Part shown: positions 17,004 to 25,788 of the stretch, piece after piece
How positions within the stretch are numbered: the stretch's first letter is position 1
Layout of the letters: each line of letters starts with the position of its first letter
DNA from: an uncultured Flammeovirgaceae bacterium
GTDB taxonomy: Bacteria; Bacteroidota; Bacteroidia; Cytophagales; Cyclobacteriaceae
DNA length: 51,366 nt
Direction: 5' to 3'
Assembly (NCBI GenBank): GCA_937884755.1
Contig: CAKZYJ010000501.1
Coordinates: forward strand, 1-51,366
Made by a program: the position numbers and the translations under genes
Notes under the pieces: generated by a model
The model's input: only the letters and a program-made list of their open reading frames with translations
Databases searched by the model: none
What the model was told of the DNA's origin: nothing

Positions 17004-17801
17004 TTAAAGTTTTTTGATTTTAATATTTCTGAACCAGATTGGGCTGGAATGATCTTGTAAACCGATGTATCCGGTTTTGAACTTTCCGTAGTCGGGGCTA
17101 TTCTTCCATTTATCCGAATTCTTTTTCTCGTGCCAGGCCTCATCCCAGGGGACAAAGGATAATAGCTTCCTGCCATTAAGCCAGTGCTCTACCTTTTCGG
17201 GCGTGAAAACGATTTTGGATGAATTCCATTCGCCTACAGGATTCAGTACTTTTTGAGCGGGGTCTGCCGGGTGCATGGCGTAGTCGGCCCCGGTTTGCTG
17301 CAAAGGTTTTAGTTCGTTGGGGTTTTCGGTGTAGCCTAAGCTTAGGTTGTAATCCGTTAGGTCGTGTATATTGGCATAATTTTCATCATCGATGAGTTGA
17401 TATTCCGGCGACACCTCGGGGGGGCCATTGTAGCCTTCTTTTAAATGATAAAAAATGCCACTGTTACCTCCTTCCGGAAGTTTCCATTCGAGATAGAGTT
17501 CGAAGTTGTCAAACTCTTCGGCACCGTAGATAATGTCTTTTCCGCCTTCGTAGTTCTGTTCCAATCCTAGTTCGGTATCAAAAGTCAGCACACTATCTTT
17601 GATGATCCAGCCGGGGGGTAAAGATTCGCCGTTGTAGGCGCGCCAACCTTCCGTACTGCTGCCGTCGAATAGGTAAATCCAGTCGTTGGAACTGCTAGTG
17701 ATTTCGGTGGCTGTTTCCGGTTCCTTAGGTTTGTTTTCGGTATTGCAGGCTGATAGGGCGATGACGAGCACCCCAATGATGGTTAATCTTTTCTTTTTCA
17801 A
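17004..17801 (-). CDS. DUF1080 (3-keto-disaccharide hydrolase-like) lipoprotein, TTG start
   Basis: A 265-residue lipoprotein: KKKRLTIIGVLVIALSAC gives a lipobox with Cys19. No ATG lies in frame upstream of the signal, so the first codon appears to be TTG. The domain from about residue 40 shows the DUF1080 order: WIYLFDGSSTEGWRAYNG, WIIKDSVLTFDTE, DFDNFELYLEWKLPEGGNSG-like segments, GPPEVSPEYQLIDDE, GEWNSSKIVF and GYIGLQDHSSPIWFRNIKI. The family includes 3-keto-glycoside hydrolases acting with Gfo/Idh oxidoreductases, which fits the downstream gene. It is the first gene of a two-gene operon. Confidence 0.9.
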   Translation of the reverse strand: MKKKRLTIIGVLVIALSACNTENKPKEPETATEITSSSNDWIYLFDGSSTEGWRAYNGESLPPGWIIKDSVLTFDTELGLEQNYEGGKDIIYGAEEFDNFELYLEWKLPEGGNSGIFYHLKEGYNGPPEVSPEYQLIDDENYANIHDLTDYNLSLGYTENPNELKPLQQTGADYAMHPADPAQKVLNPVGEWNSSKIVFTPEKVEHWLNGRKLLSFVPWDEAWHEKKNSDKWKNSPDYGKFKTGYIGLQDHSSPIWFRNIKIKKL

Positions 17802-17926
17802 TTTTACGGTTGGTAATTAGTGAATAGTTTGAGGTGTCTGGTTTTTATTATTTAGATGAGAACTGCTTAGGTATCAAAAGTGCCAAGTGGTAATTAGAGC
17901 AATTAATTACAAATTTTAGCGCATAT

Positions 17927-18031
17927 ATGAAATTTTTAGCAGGTATTTTCATGGTAGTGGTGGATGTTATTCTTTCGCTTTACTACTCTATGCCAATAGA
18001 AACGGAACTAGAGGGAGAAAAAAAGAAATGA
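17927..18031 (+). CDS. Possible 34-aa small membrane protein
   Basis: In a 394-nt interval between divergent genes an ATG opens a 34-codon frame: MKFLAGIFMVVVDVILSLYY, then a charged tail SMPIETELEGEKKK and TGA. The single hydrophobic helix with a charged C-terminal tail is typical of bacterial small membrane proteins, but chance cannot be excluded at this length. No ribosome binding site is evident, as usual in this phylum. Confidence 0.3.
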   Translation: MKFLAGIFMVVVDVILSLYYSMPIETELEGEKKK

Positions 18032-18195
18032 TTTAATGGAGCTCTACAGGTACTCTAAAGAAAATGGATAAGTAGATTAAATGCTTACTGTCAGTATTCA
18101 TCAATACCCAAATAGTGATTAAAAAAGCTCAGATGGTCATAATGAGAACTTTTAGTTGCTCGTTTTGGTAGTAAAAGTACTAAGAACTGTTGCCA

Positions 18196-18576
18196 ATGCG
18201 CTATCGCTATATTTTTCTCCTTTGTTTTATGCTACTGGGCACTTCCTGCGAAAGTACGGAAGAGTTGGTAGCTCCTCCCGCTGATTTGCTAAGTAAAGAT
18301 CAAATGGTTTCCATACTAATTGACTTGCATCTGGCTGAGGCTAAAATGAGCTATACCGGTTCCAGAAAGGCTGATTCTATTGAGATAATCTTTCGTAACT
18401 ACGAGCGGGCTATCTTTGACGAACATAGTATTACTGACTCTACCTACTTTCGTAGCTACGAGTACTATCTGGAGCATATGGATCAAATGGAGCGAATATA
18501 TACGGCAGTAGTAGATAGTTTTAGTGTGATGAATAGCTTGGAGAAAGCTAAGGATTTAGGCATAGCCAATCGTTAA
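18196..18576 (+). CDS. DUF4296 lipoprotein
   Basis: A 126-residue lipoprotein. I prefer the ATG at 18196 to the TTG two codons earlier. MRYRYIFLLCFMLLGTSC ends in a permissive lipobox with Cys18. The domain (DLLSKDQMVSILIDLHLAEA, FRNYERAIFDEHSITDSTYFRSYEYYL) is DUF4296, a small helical family found in Bacteroidota whose members are often encoded near cell-envelope genes. Here it stands 357 nt upstream of the mre operon on the same strand. Function unknown. Confidence 0.85.
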   Translation: MRYRYIFLLCFMLLGTSCESTEELVAPPADLLSKDQMVSILIDLHLAEAKMSYTGSRKADSIEIIFRNYERAIFDEHSITDSTYFRSYEYYLEHMDQMERIYTAVVDSFSVMNSLEKAKDLGIANR

Positions 18577-18739
18577 TTCGGGGGAACTGCTTTGCATATA
18601 GTTAGCCATAAGTAAGTTAACAGAGAGAAAGTTACTTTTTCTACTTCTCGCCACGACCATCGCTATTGATCTGAAAAAGAATAGAGGGGATATGCAAAGA
18701 AATCAGCCAGCCACTCTATTAATAGTTAAATTTTCGTTC

Positions 18740-18747
18740 TAATTTTG
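18740..18747 (+). promoter_or_regulatory. Candidate -7 box (TAATTTTG) for the mre operon
   Basis: TAATTTTG fits TAnnTTTG exactly and lies 186 nt before the mreB ATG in a 357-nt interval that holds no gene. No clear -33 TTG is seen. If used, the mre message has a long leader. Confidence 0.4.
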
Positions 18748-18933
18748 CGCGGAAATACGGAGGTTGTCGCTGTATGACTGACGCGAGTTGATAGTTTCGT
18801 ATAGAAATTGCTATTTTCTTACCTATTGCATAGCCTGATGAAATAACGATTTGAATTAGCTAAGTCTTACACGAAATTTGTATAACTTCAAAATCGTAAA
18901 AAGTACCACTCAAACCACTTTAGTAACCAACAC

Positions 18934-19959
18934 ATGGGATTGTTCGACATCTTTTCCAGCGACATAGCCATTGACTTAGGGACTGCTAATACGCTGATAA
19001 TCAATAAAGAAAAAATTGTTGTAGACGAGCCTTCCATCATTGCCATTGACCGTACTACCAATAAGGTATTGGCCATTGGCCGGCAGGCAATGCAGATGCA
19101 CGAGAAGACGCACGAAAACATTAAAACCATTCGCCCACTGAAAGATGGAGTAATTGCCGACTTCCACGCGGCGGAGCACATGATTCGCGGCATGATCAAA
19201 ATGATAGATACCGGTAATCGTTATCTCCCTTCGTCTCATCGAATGATCATTTGTATTCCTTCCGGTATTACCGAAGTAGAGAAGCGGGCAGTACGCGACT
19301 CCGCTGAACACGCGGGCGCCAAGGAGGTATACATGGTGCATGAACCTATCGCGGCGGCCATTGGTATTGGTATTGATATTGACCAACCGGTAGGTTCTAT
19401 GGTGGTGGACATCGGAGGTGGAACTACCGAGATTGCAGTCATCGCACTATCGGGGATTGTATGCGACCAGTCAATCCGCGTGGCTGGCGATACCTTTAAC
19501 AAAGATATTCTGGATTATATGCGCCGGCAGCATAACCTACTGATTGGCGAGCGTTCGGCCGAGAAGGTAAAGCTGGAAGTAGGATCAGCTTTAACCGAGC
19601 TAGACGAAGAGCCGGACGATTACGAAATTCGGGGACGCGATTTGATGACTGGTATTCCAAAAGTAATTAAAGTTTCCTATTCGGAGATCGCTTACGCTCT
19701 AGATAAGTCTATTTCCAAGATTGAAGAAGCTGTGCTAAAGGCACTGGAAATTTCTCCACCGGAACTTTCAGCAGATATCTACGACAATGGTATCCACCTG
19801 ACTGGTGGCGGAGCATTACTTCGTGGGTTAGATAAACGTTTAGCGCTGAAGACAAAATTACCAGTTCACGTAGCTGATGATCCGTTGCGTGCAGTAGTCC
19901 GGGGAACTGGAGTAGCTTTAAAAAAGTTTGACTTATTCAAGTCAGTTTTGATGACGTAA
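18934..19959 (+). CDS. mreB: Rod shape-determining protein MreB
   Basis: A 341-residue bacterial actin that forms membrane-associated filaments guiding cell-wall elongation. The N-terminal MGLFDIF is a membrane-anchoring helix. Actin-fold nucleotide motifs are clear: DLGTANT (14-20, phosphate 1), VVDIGGGTTEIAVI (phosphate 2) and HLTGGGALLRGLD (adenosine). The sequence is full length. It heads the operon mreB-mreC-mreD-mrdA-rodA, with mreC starting 1 nt after its stop. Confidence 0.98.
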   Translation: MGLFDIFSSDIAIDLGTANTLIINKEKIVVDEPSIIAIDRTTNKVLAIGRQAMQMHEKTHENIKTIRPLKDGVIADFHAAEHMIRGMIKMIDTGNRYLPSSHRMIICIPSGITEVEKRAVRDSAEHAGAKEVYMVHEPIAAAIGIGIDIDQPVGSMVVDIGGGTTEIAVIALSGIVCDQSIRVAGDTFNKDILDYMRRQHNLLIGERSAEKVKLEVGSALTELDEEPDDYEIRGRDLMTGIPKVIKVSYSEIAYALDKSISKIEEAVLKALEISPPELSADIYDNGIHLTGGGALLRGLDKRLALKTKLPVHVADDPLRAVVRGTGVALKKFDLFKSVLMT

Positions 19960-19960
19960 G

Positions 19961-20872
19961 ATGTATAACTTACTCTCGTTTCTACTAAAATATCGAGCTA
20001 CTATCTTATTCTTAGCCTTGGAGGGGTTGAGTGGTTTCTTTATTGTCAACAACAACGCCTACCATCAGGCTATGGTTGTTAACTCATCTAACAATATGGT
20101 GGCCTCCATTATGGATGCTTCCAATACTGTATCTGAATACTTAAATCTGCAAGAGGCGAACGAGCAGTTGGCTGAAGAGAATGCGCAGTTGCGATCTGCA
20201 CTCCTAGGTCAATCATCTATTTCTGAACAAGCTGTATTTGATCCGGCTCGGGAAGACTCTCTGGCTTTATTGGCCCTTTCGCAAGACTCACTGGTGGTGT
20301 TGCCCAAAGTGCGCACCCGAAGTGATAGTCTTCGTTTTCAGCAGTATGCATTTATTCCGGCTAAGGTTGTAGACAATACGGTTCAGAATTTTAAGAACCA
20401 CGTTACTATCAACAAAGGCCGGGCTGACGGTATTGAACCTAATATGGGGGTTATCAGTCCTAACGGGGTTGTAGGTAAAGTGAAAGATGTTTCCGAGCAT
20501 TACTCATTGATTACTTCTCTGTTGCACACTGATATGAACGTATCGGCATTAGTGAAGCGCTCAAATACGCTAGGTTCTATCGAATGGAAGGGAGTGAATC
20601 CTACTCAAGCTAGTTTGAAATATATTCCTATCCATATCAATATTATCACCGGCGATACCATCGTAACATCCGGATTCAGCGGTATTTATCCGCCCGAAAT
20701 TCCCATTGGTACTGTAAAGGAAGTGCGCCCGGAAGGTGATGCGGCGTTTTACGACGTAGACGTTGATCTATCCAATGATTTCTTTCAGTTGGCCTACGTT
20801 TATGTTGTGAAAAATAAACTGAAGCAGGAGAAAGACTCGTTGTTGGAACAAACGCTCGTTGGGAATGAATAG
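19961..20872 (+). CDS. mreC: Rod shape-determining protein MreC
   Basis: A 303-residue periplasmic scaffold with one N-terminal membrane helix (about 12-28, TILFLALEGLSGFFIVNN). A short coiled coil follows (LNLQEANEQLAEENAQLRSA, about 62-81), then the two beta-barrel subdomains with VTINKGRADGIEPNMGVISP and GDTIVTSGFSGIYPPEIPIG. It links MreB and MreD to PBP2 and RodA. It starts 1 nt after mreB and overlaps mreD. Confidence 0.96.
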   Translation: MYNLLSFLLKYRATILFLALEGLSGFFIVNNNAYHQAMVVNSSNNMVASIMDASNTVSEYLNLQEANEQLAEENAQLRSALLGQSSISEQAVFDPAREDSLALLALSQDSLVVLPKVRTRSDSLRFQQYAFIPAKVVDNTVQNFKNHVTINKGRADGIEPNMGVISPNGVVGKVKDVSEHYSLITSLLHTDMNVSALVKRSNTLGSIEWKGVNPTQASLKYIPIHINIITGDTIVTSGFSGIYPPEIPIGTVKEVRPEGDAAFYDVDVDLSNDFFQLAYVYVVKNKLKQEKDSLLEQTLVGNE

Positions 20873-21392
20873 TCGGCATCTACTACCCCAAGCACTTAAT
20901 TTTATCATATTCTTCATCATCCAGATACTGGTAGTAAGAAAACTAGTGCTGTTCGATGTAGCCTTCTGTTACGTGTACGTAGCTTTCTTGCTACTACTAC
21001 CCATTGAGATTAGCGTAATCACCGCTCTCGTCTTCGGTTTTGTCACTGGACTACTGGTTGATATATTTTATAATACTTTTGGAATTCATGCTGCAGCTTG
21101 TGTGTTCATCATGTACATCCGTAAGCTGTGGATTGACTTTCTAACTCCTCGCGGGGGATATGATATGGGAAGCTTGCCATCACCTCGCGCTCAAGGAATT
21201 CGCTGGTTTATCACCTATGCTTTTCCTCTGTTGTTAATCCATCATATTCTTATCTTCTTTATTGAAATAGGAGGGTTTCAGCTGTTTAGCTACACCGCAT
21301 TGAAAGCGCTGGCTAGTACCGGCTTTTCGTTAATTATGATTTTAGTCATACAGTATATCATATACTCTTCTTCTCGTAGAAACGTGTTATGA
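20865..21392 (+). CDS. mreD: Rod shape-determining protein MreD
   Basis: A 175-residue polytopic membrane protein with about five hydrophobic helices (LNFIIFFIIQILVV; YVYVAFLLLLPIEI; ALVFGFVTGLLVDIFYNTFG; FITYAFPLLLIHHILIFFI; FSLIMILVIQYIIYSS). DIFYNTFGIHA is the conserved loop of the family. I use the ATG at 20865, which overlaps the end of mreC by 8 nt; a TTG two codons earlier is the alternative. Its TGA overlaps the start of mrdA. Confidence 0.92.
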   Translation: MNSRHLLPQALNFIIFFIIQILVVRKLVLFDVAFCYVYVAFLLLLPIEISVITALVFGFVTGLLVDIFYNTFGIHAAACVFIMYIRKLWIDFLTPRGGYDMGSLPSPRAQGIRWFITYAFPLLLIHHILIFFIEIGGFQLFSYTALKALASTGFSLIMILVIQYIIYSSSRRNVL

Positions 21393-23197
21393 TCTATAAC
21401 AATCGCAAGTACGTAATTCGCCTTACCTTCATTCTGATCGCAGGTATCTACCTGGCGAAATTATTTGCTATTCAGGTATTAAACGAAGACTACGAAGCTA
21501 AAGCAAATAGTAACATTATTGATCGAGAGATACGCTATCCTTTCCGGGGGCTAATCTACGACCGTAATGGCAAACTAGTCGTTTACAATGCTCCAGTATA
21601 CAATCTGGAAGTAATTCCGAAAGATGTTCAGTTAAAAGATACGCTGGCTTTTTGTAAGATTGTGGGTATTACCATAGAAGAATTTGAAGAGAAAATGGAG
21701 AAGGCTAAGGGTTATTCCTACGTCAAGCCTTCCGTATTCGTCAAACAAATTTCTAATACCACCTTCGCCTCCATGCAGGATTATCTGGTGGATTTTCCCG
21801 GTTTTCGGGTACAGGCGCGTACCAATCGGGCTTATACCTACCGCAACCTTTCAAACGCTTTGGGCTACATTGGCGAAGTAAGTCCTTACAAACTTGAGCA
21901 GGATACATCGAATTTCTACCGGCAAGGTGACTACATCGGTATTCTGGGCATAGAGTCTAAGTACGAAAAGCAGTTGCGCGGAAAGCGGGGGGTAAAGTAC
22001 AAGATGGTAAATGTGCGGGGAGTGGAAAAAGGTTCGTACAAAGATGGTACCTACGACACCCTGTCTATTCCTGGCGAGAACCTACAGAGCACAGTAGATA
22101 TTTCGTTGCAGGAGTACGCCGAGACCCTAATGATGGGTAAACGAGGAAGTGTGGTAGCACTAGAGCCTAAGACCGGAGAAATTCTGACTTTTGTCTCGGC
22201 CCCCTTCTATGACCCTAATTTGCTATCGGGGCGAGATTACGGGAAAAATTACGCCGAGCTAGCGGCTGATACTGCTAAACCGCTATTTGACCGACCTTTG
22301 ATGGGTGCCTTCCCTCCGGGTTCTATCTTAAAAACGGTACAGGCACTAATCGGACTTCAGGAGGGAATTATCACTCCGTATACTCGCTTTCGCTGCGACC
22401 GGAGTATTATTGCCTGCCACGGGCCCCATACGCATGAAGATCTCCAAGGAGCTATTGAGGTTTCCTGTAATCCTTACTTCTGGAATGTCTATAAAAGAAT
22501 GTTGAACAGAGGTGTTTCGGAAAACACGTTTGTTGATACTGAAATCGGACTGGAGAAATGGCGCAACCACGTGATGAGCTTTGGTATGGGTAGGCCCTTA
22601 GGGATAGATTTACCTCACGAACGCGGCGGTTACGTACCGGCAGCTTCGCTGTACGATAAAATTTACGGGGATAATCGCTGGAAGTTCTCCACTATCTATT
22701 CTAATGCTATTGGGCAAGGTGAGTTGCAGGTGGTGCCGTTGCAGATGGCTAACCTAGCAGCAATTATTGCCAATCGAGGATACTATATCACCCCTCACCT
22801 GATTAAATCGATTGGTGAAGACGGACAGCCACTGGAAGAGTACCGCACTAAGAACTACACTACTGTGGACAAAGAACACTTCGATGTGGTAGTAGATGCG
22901 ATGCACCAGGTAGTAAAACGCGGTACCGGTTCGCACCGGGCCAAACTGAAGGATATTGAAGTGTGCGGTAAAACCGGAACGGTGCAAAATTCGCAGGGCG
23001 AAGACCACTCCGTGTTTATTGCATTTGCGCCCAAGGATGATCCGCAGATTGCATTAGCAGTGTACGTAGAAAACGCCGGGCAGGGAGCCCGAGCTGCAGC
23101 AGGGATTTCCGGACTGATGATCGAGAAATACCTAAAGGGTTGTACCGACCGACCGCATATGGAAGAATATATTTTAGAAGGAGACTTTATTTACTAG
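21389..23197 (+). CDS. mrdA: Penicillin-binding protein 2 (elongasome transpeptidase)
   Basis: A 602-residue class B penicillin-binding protein that cross-links peptidoglycan during elongation. There is one N-terminal membrane helix (about 9-30), a pedestal domain with RGLIYDRNGKLV, and a transpeptidase domain. The active-site motifs are S312-x-x-K315 (FPPGSILKT), S359-C-N361 and K528-T-G. All key residues are kept. The start overlaps mreD by 4 nt (ATGA) and rodA follows after 7 nt, which supports coupled synthesis with its glycosyltransferase partner RodA. Confidence 0.97.
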   Translation: MIYNNRKYVIRLTFILIAGIYLAKLFAIQVLNEDYEAKANSNIIDREIRYPFRGLIYDRNGKLVVYNAPVYNLEVIPKDVQLKDTLAFCKIVGITIEEFEEKMEKAKGYSYVKPSVFVKQISNTTFASMQDYLVDFPGFRVQARTNRAYTYRNLSNALGYIGEVSPYKLEQDTSNFYRQGDYIGILGIESKYEKQLRGKRGVKYKMVNVRGVEKGSYKDGTYDTLSIPGENLQSTVDISLQEYAETLMMGKRGSVVALEPKTGEILTFVSAPFYDPNLLSGRDYGKNYAELAADTAKPLFDRPLMGAFPPGSILKTVQALIGLQEGIITPYTRFRCDRSIIACHGPHTHEDLQGAIEVSCNPYFWNVYKRMLNRGVSENTFVDTEIGLEKWRNHVMSFGMGRPLGIDLPHERGGYVPAASLYDKIYGDNRWKFSTIYSNAIGQGELQVVPLQMANLAAIIANRGYYITPHLIKSIGEDGQPLEEYRTKNYTTVDKEHFDVVVDAMHQVVKRGTGSHRAKLKDIEVCGKTGTVQNSQGEDHSVFIAFAPKDDPQIALAVYVENAGQGARAAAGISGLMIEKYLKGCTDRPHMEEYILEGDFIY

Positions 23198-23204
23198 GCT
23201 AATT

Positions 23205-24473
23205 GTGAGGGAGAATAATCAACTAATTAATCGACTGGATTGGGGAACAATCACCCTCTATTTCCTCCTTGTATCACTCGGCTGGTTAAACATTTTTGCC
23301 GTAGTGTACGATGTGCAGGCTGAGCAGAGTATCTTTGATCTGTCTCTTAATTCGGGTAAGCAGCTAATTTGGATTGGCACCGCTGCACTGTTAATTACGC
23401 TAATCATGTTGGTTGATTTTCGCTTTTACAACTCCTTTGCGTACTTTTTCTACGGTGGCATTATCCTAATTCTCATCTTCGTACTGCTCTTCGGTCGGGA
23501 AGTAGCCGGTTCCAAGTCCTGGTTTACCATTGGTGCGTTCCGTATGCAGCCTTCTGAGTTTGCTAAATTTGCCACGGCGCTGGCAGTAGCCAAGTATCTG
23601 AGTCAGAACAATCGGGTTTTCAGCAATCTTAAATCACAGTTAACGCTGTTTGCTATTATTGGCCTACCCGCTATTCTTATCATTCTCCAGGGCGATACCG
23701 GAACGGCGATGGTTTACTCCGCCTTCGTACTGGTTTTCTACCGTGAGGGTTTCTCTCCTTTACTTTTAGGAATTGGCATTGCAGCAGCAATTCTCTTTGT
23801 ACTCACATTGTATATTAGTCAGGTTTATCTGATTATTGCGGTGGTAGTCACCGCCTTCCTTCTTATCGGAATTAACACCCGAAAGACCAAAAGAATTGTG
23901 ACTATCTCAGTAGCGGCAGCGGCAGTGATTAGCCTGATCGTTAGTGTAGATTTTGTGATCAATGATGTACTGAAGCCTCACCAGCAAAACCGGATAAAAG
24001 CACTCATCAACCCCAACGGTGATCCGCTGGGCTACGGCTGGAACGTAACTCAGTCTAAAATTGCCATTGGCTCCGGCGGTATGTGGGGGAAAGGGTTCTT
24101 ACAAGGTACCCAAACCAAATTTGATTTTGTGCCGGCGCAGAGCACTGACTTCATTTTCTGCACCATTGGCGAAGAACACGGCTGGATGGGTAGCGCTCTG
24201 CTTATTGTACTGTTTGTGCTATTACTAATCCGCGTTACTACCATCGCCGAACGTCAGAAATCGAGCTTTGCCCGAATCTACGGTTATAGTGTGGCAGCTA
24301 TTTTATTCTTCCACTTTGCGGTAAATATCGGTATGACCATTGGTCTGTTTCCGGTTATTGGTATTCCGCTGCCCTTCTTCAGTTACGGGGGTTCCTCCCT
24401 TTGGGCCTTTACCGTTCTGCTCTTCATCCTACTCAAACTGGATGCCCACCGCATGCAGGTGCTAACCCGGTAG
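23205..24473 (+). CDS. rodA: Peptidoglycan glycosyltransferase RodA (GTG start)
   Basis: A 422-residue SEDS family polymerase that makes glycan strands with PBP2. About ten membrane helices are visible. Conserved SEDS motifs include RWxx-like GSKSWFTIGAFRMQPSEFAK, ILQGDTGTAMV, NPNGDPLGYGWNVTQSKIAI and STDFIFCTIGEEHGW, then PLPFFSYGGSSL. The frame opens with GTG (VRENNQLINRLDW), 7 nt after mrdA; no ATG lies between. Last gene of the operon; it converges on the next gene across a palindromic A+T-rich spacer. Confidence 0.96.
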   Translation: MRENNQLINRLDWGTITLYFLLVSLGWLNIFAVVYDVQAEQSIFDLSLNSGKQLIWIGTAALLITLIMLVDFRFYNSFAYFFYGGIILILIFVLLFGREVAGSKSWFTIGAFRMQPSEFAKFATALAVAKYLSQNNRVFSNLKSQLTLFAIIGLPAILIILQGDTGTAMVYSAFVLVFYREGFSPLLLGIGIAAAILFVLTLYISQVYLIIAVVVTAFLLIGINTRKTKRIVTISVAAAAVISLIVSVDFVINDVLKPHQQNRIKALINPNGDPLGYGWNVTQSKIAIGSGGMWGKGFLQGTQTKFDFVPAQSTDFIFCTIGEEHGWMGSALLIVLFVLLLIRVTTIAERQKSSFARIYGYSVAAILFFHFAVNIGMTIGLFPVIGIPLPFFSYGGSSLWAFTVLLFILLKLDAHRMQVLTR

Positions 24474-24493
24474 GTTGATGATGGATGACGAAT

Positions 24494-24519
24494 GATTGAT
24501 GAATAATTATTCACTAATC
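24494..24519. terminator. A+T-rich palindrome between convergent genes
   Basis: The 14-bp perfect palindrome TGAATAATTATTCA (24500-24513) is extended by GATT/AATC on the flanks. It sits between rodA and the convergent 348-aa gene, embedded in repetitive GATGAAT-like sequence. It could act as a bidirectional terminator, though it lacks GC base pairs. Confidence 0.35.
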
Positions 24520-24534
24520 AACCATCATTATTCA

Positions 24535-25581
24535 TTAGTTGTAACGTTTAGAAACGATCTCCAGTAACTCAACCACTTCTTCCGAGTCCATTTTCCAGCG
24601 GTACTTCTGAGCGAACTCGTGGCGTAGGAAGTTAAAGGCTTCTACGTATGAATCCCGTTTGTCCAGCTCCGATATAGCTTGCTGGTACTCCTGAGGGTTG
24701 TTGCCAAATAGCTCGCGAATAAACATGTAGCGTTGGTTCACGCCAATGTGCTCCCGAATACTACTGATCTTGTTTTTTCGCTGAATGTCAGCTAGGGTAG
24801 TCGATTGGAGCGACTGTTCACTTAAATAATCGTGCAGAGTACGCGGACCTGAATCTGTCGAGTCTACCGGCTCTTCCTCTACGGTTTCTGTTTCTACGAG
24901 TGGTTCTTCCGAATCGGGCATGGGCGCTGAAACCGGAGCGGAAAGGAAAAGCTGGTTCGAGTCAAGCGGATATACTTCCGAAAATGTGGATACGTATTCG
25001 TTAGTATCTTCAAAAGTACCGGAATACTTTCTAACTGTTTCATCCAGCAGGCGGATGGCATCGGATCGGTCGGCTTCTCCCGAATATTGACGGAAGCGTT
25101 CGGCAAATGATTCCAGTAGAGGTCGGTTTACCTTCACGTACTTAAGCCATACCATCAGGTCTTCCGTTCGGATAGTATCCACCGGAAACTTCTCTAATTG
25201 CTGATAAGCATAGCTTACCGGAGCAAATACCAGTTGTAGGGTATCGGTTACAGCCGCTTTTACTAGGGGTTGTAAGTGGCTATGGTCTACCGAAATATAC
25301 TGCGAGAGCGTATTAATAAAATTATCCAATGCCTCCTGTACTTCCTCAGCTTCATAATCGAAGTAAGGGCTACGCAGCTTATTAATTTCAACCTGCCATT
25401 GGTCAAATAGCCCTTTGATAGTAAAGAGGTTGACTTGCCGAACCGGAGTAAGGTTCAGAATGGCCTGCCCGTTGAGGCGTTGTGTGTGTTCGTAAGCTGA
25501 AGAAAGTACTCGTTTGGTAAATTGTTCACTATATTGCTTTATTCCCTGTTGATCAAGTTTGCGCTCCATGCCGTAATTCAT
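24535..25581 (-). CDS. Conserved hypothetical protein, 348 aa
   Basis: I do not recognise this family. The soluble protein has no signal peptide. The first 190 residues are helical (YSEQFTKRVLSSAYEHTQRL; LRSPYFDYEAEEVQEALDNF), then a low-complexity acidic linker from about 215 to 245 (PDSEEPLVETETVEEEP), then a compact C-terminal helical domain (IREHIGVNQRYMFIRELFG, YVEAFNFLRHEFAQKYRW) that looks conserved. That last part resembles domains found at the end of several uncharacterised Bacteroidota proteins. It converges on rodA and diverges from tdk across a strong hairpin. Confidence 0.65.
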   Translation of the reverse strand: MNYGMERKLDQQGIKQYSEQFTKRVLSSAYEHTQRLNGQAILNLTPVRQVNLFTIKGLFDQWQVEINKLRSPYFDYEAEEVQEALDNFINTLSQYISVDHSHLQPLVKAAVTDTLQLVFAPVSYAYQQLEKFPVDTIRTEDLMVWLKYVKVNRPLLESFAERFRQYSGEADRSDAIRLLDETVRKYSGTFEDTNEYVSTFSEVYPLDSNQLFLSAPVSAPMPDSEEPLVETETVEEEPVDSTDSGPRTLHDYLSEQSLQSTTLADIQRKNKISSIREHIGVNQRYMFIRELFGNNPQEYQQAISELDKRDSYVEAFNFLRHEFAQKYRWKMDSEEVVELLEIVSKRYN

Positions 25582-25650
25582 TTCTTTTGCAGTAATCCTA
25601 AAAAAAGATTCTGTTTATACTTATACAATACGATTCTCTGATAATTGGTT

Positions 25651-25708
25651 ATGCTTATAATTAGTCTGGTAGCCAGGATGATTTCGCTACCAGACTAATT
25701 ATAAGCAT
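25651..25708. repeat. Perfect 23-bp inverted repeat with 12-nt loop
   Basis: The arm at 25651-25673 is the exact reverse complement of 25686-25708; the loop is 25674-25685. It lies between divergent genes, 70 nt upstream of the 348-aa gene start and 80 nt upstream of tdk. There is no gene end here and no T tract, so an ordinary terminator is unlikely. A smaller inverted repeat CGAATA/TATTCG follows near 25726-25745. Confidence 0.85.
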
Positions 25709-25788
25709 CGTATCCGGATAACCTACGAATAAATAAAAATATTCGTCTTTTATCCGGAACACAAACAAAAGAGCAAAGATCGGGCAAT

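Noticed and set aside
24474-24534. CRISPR-like or satellite repeat in the GATGAAT-rich spacer after rodA
   Set aside because: The units are short, irregular and without spacers of fixed length; best seen as an A+T-rich palindrome.
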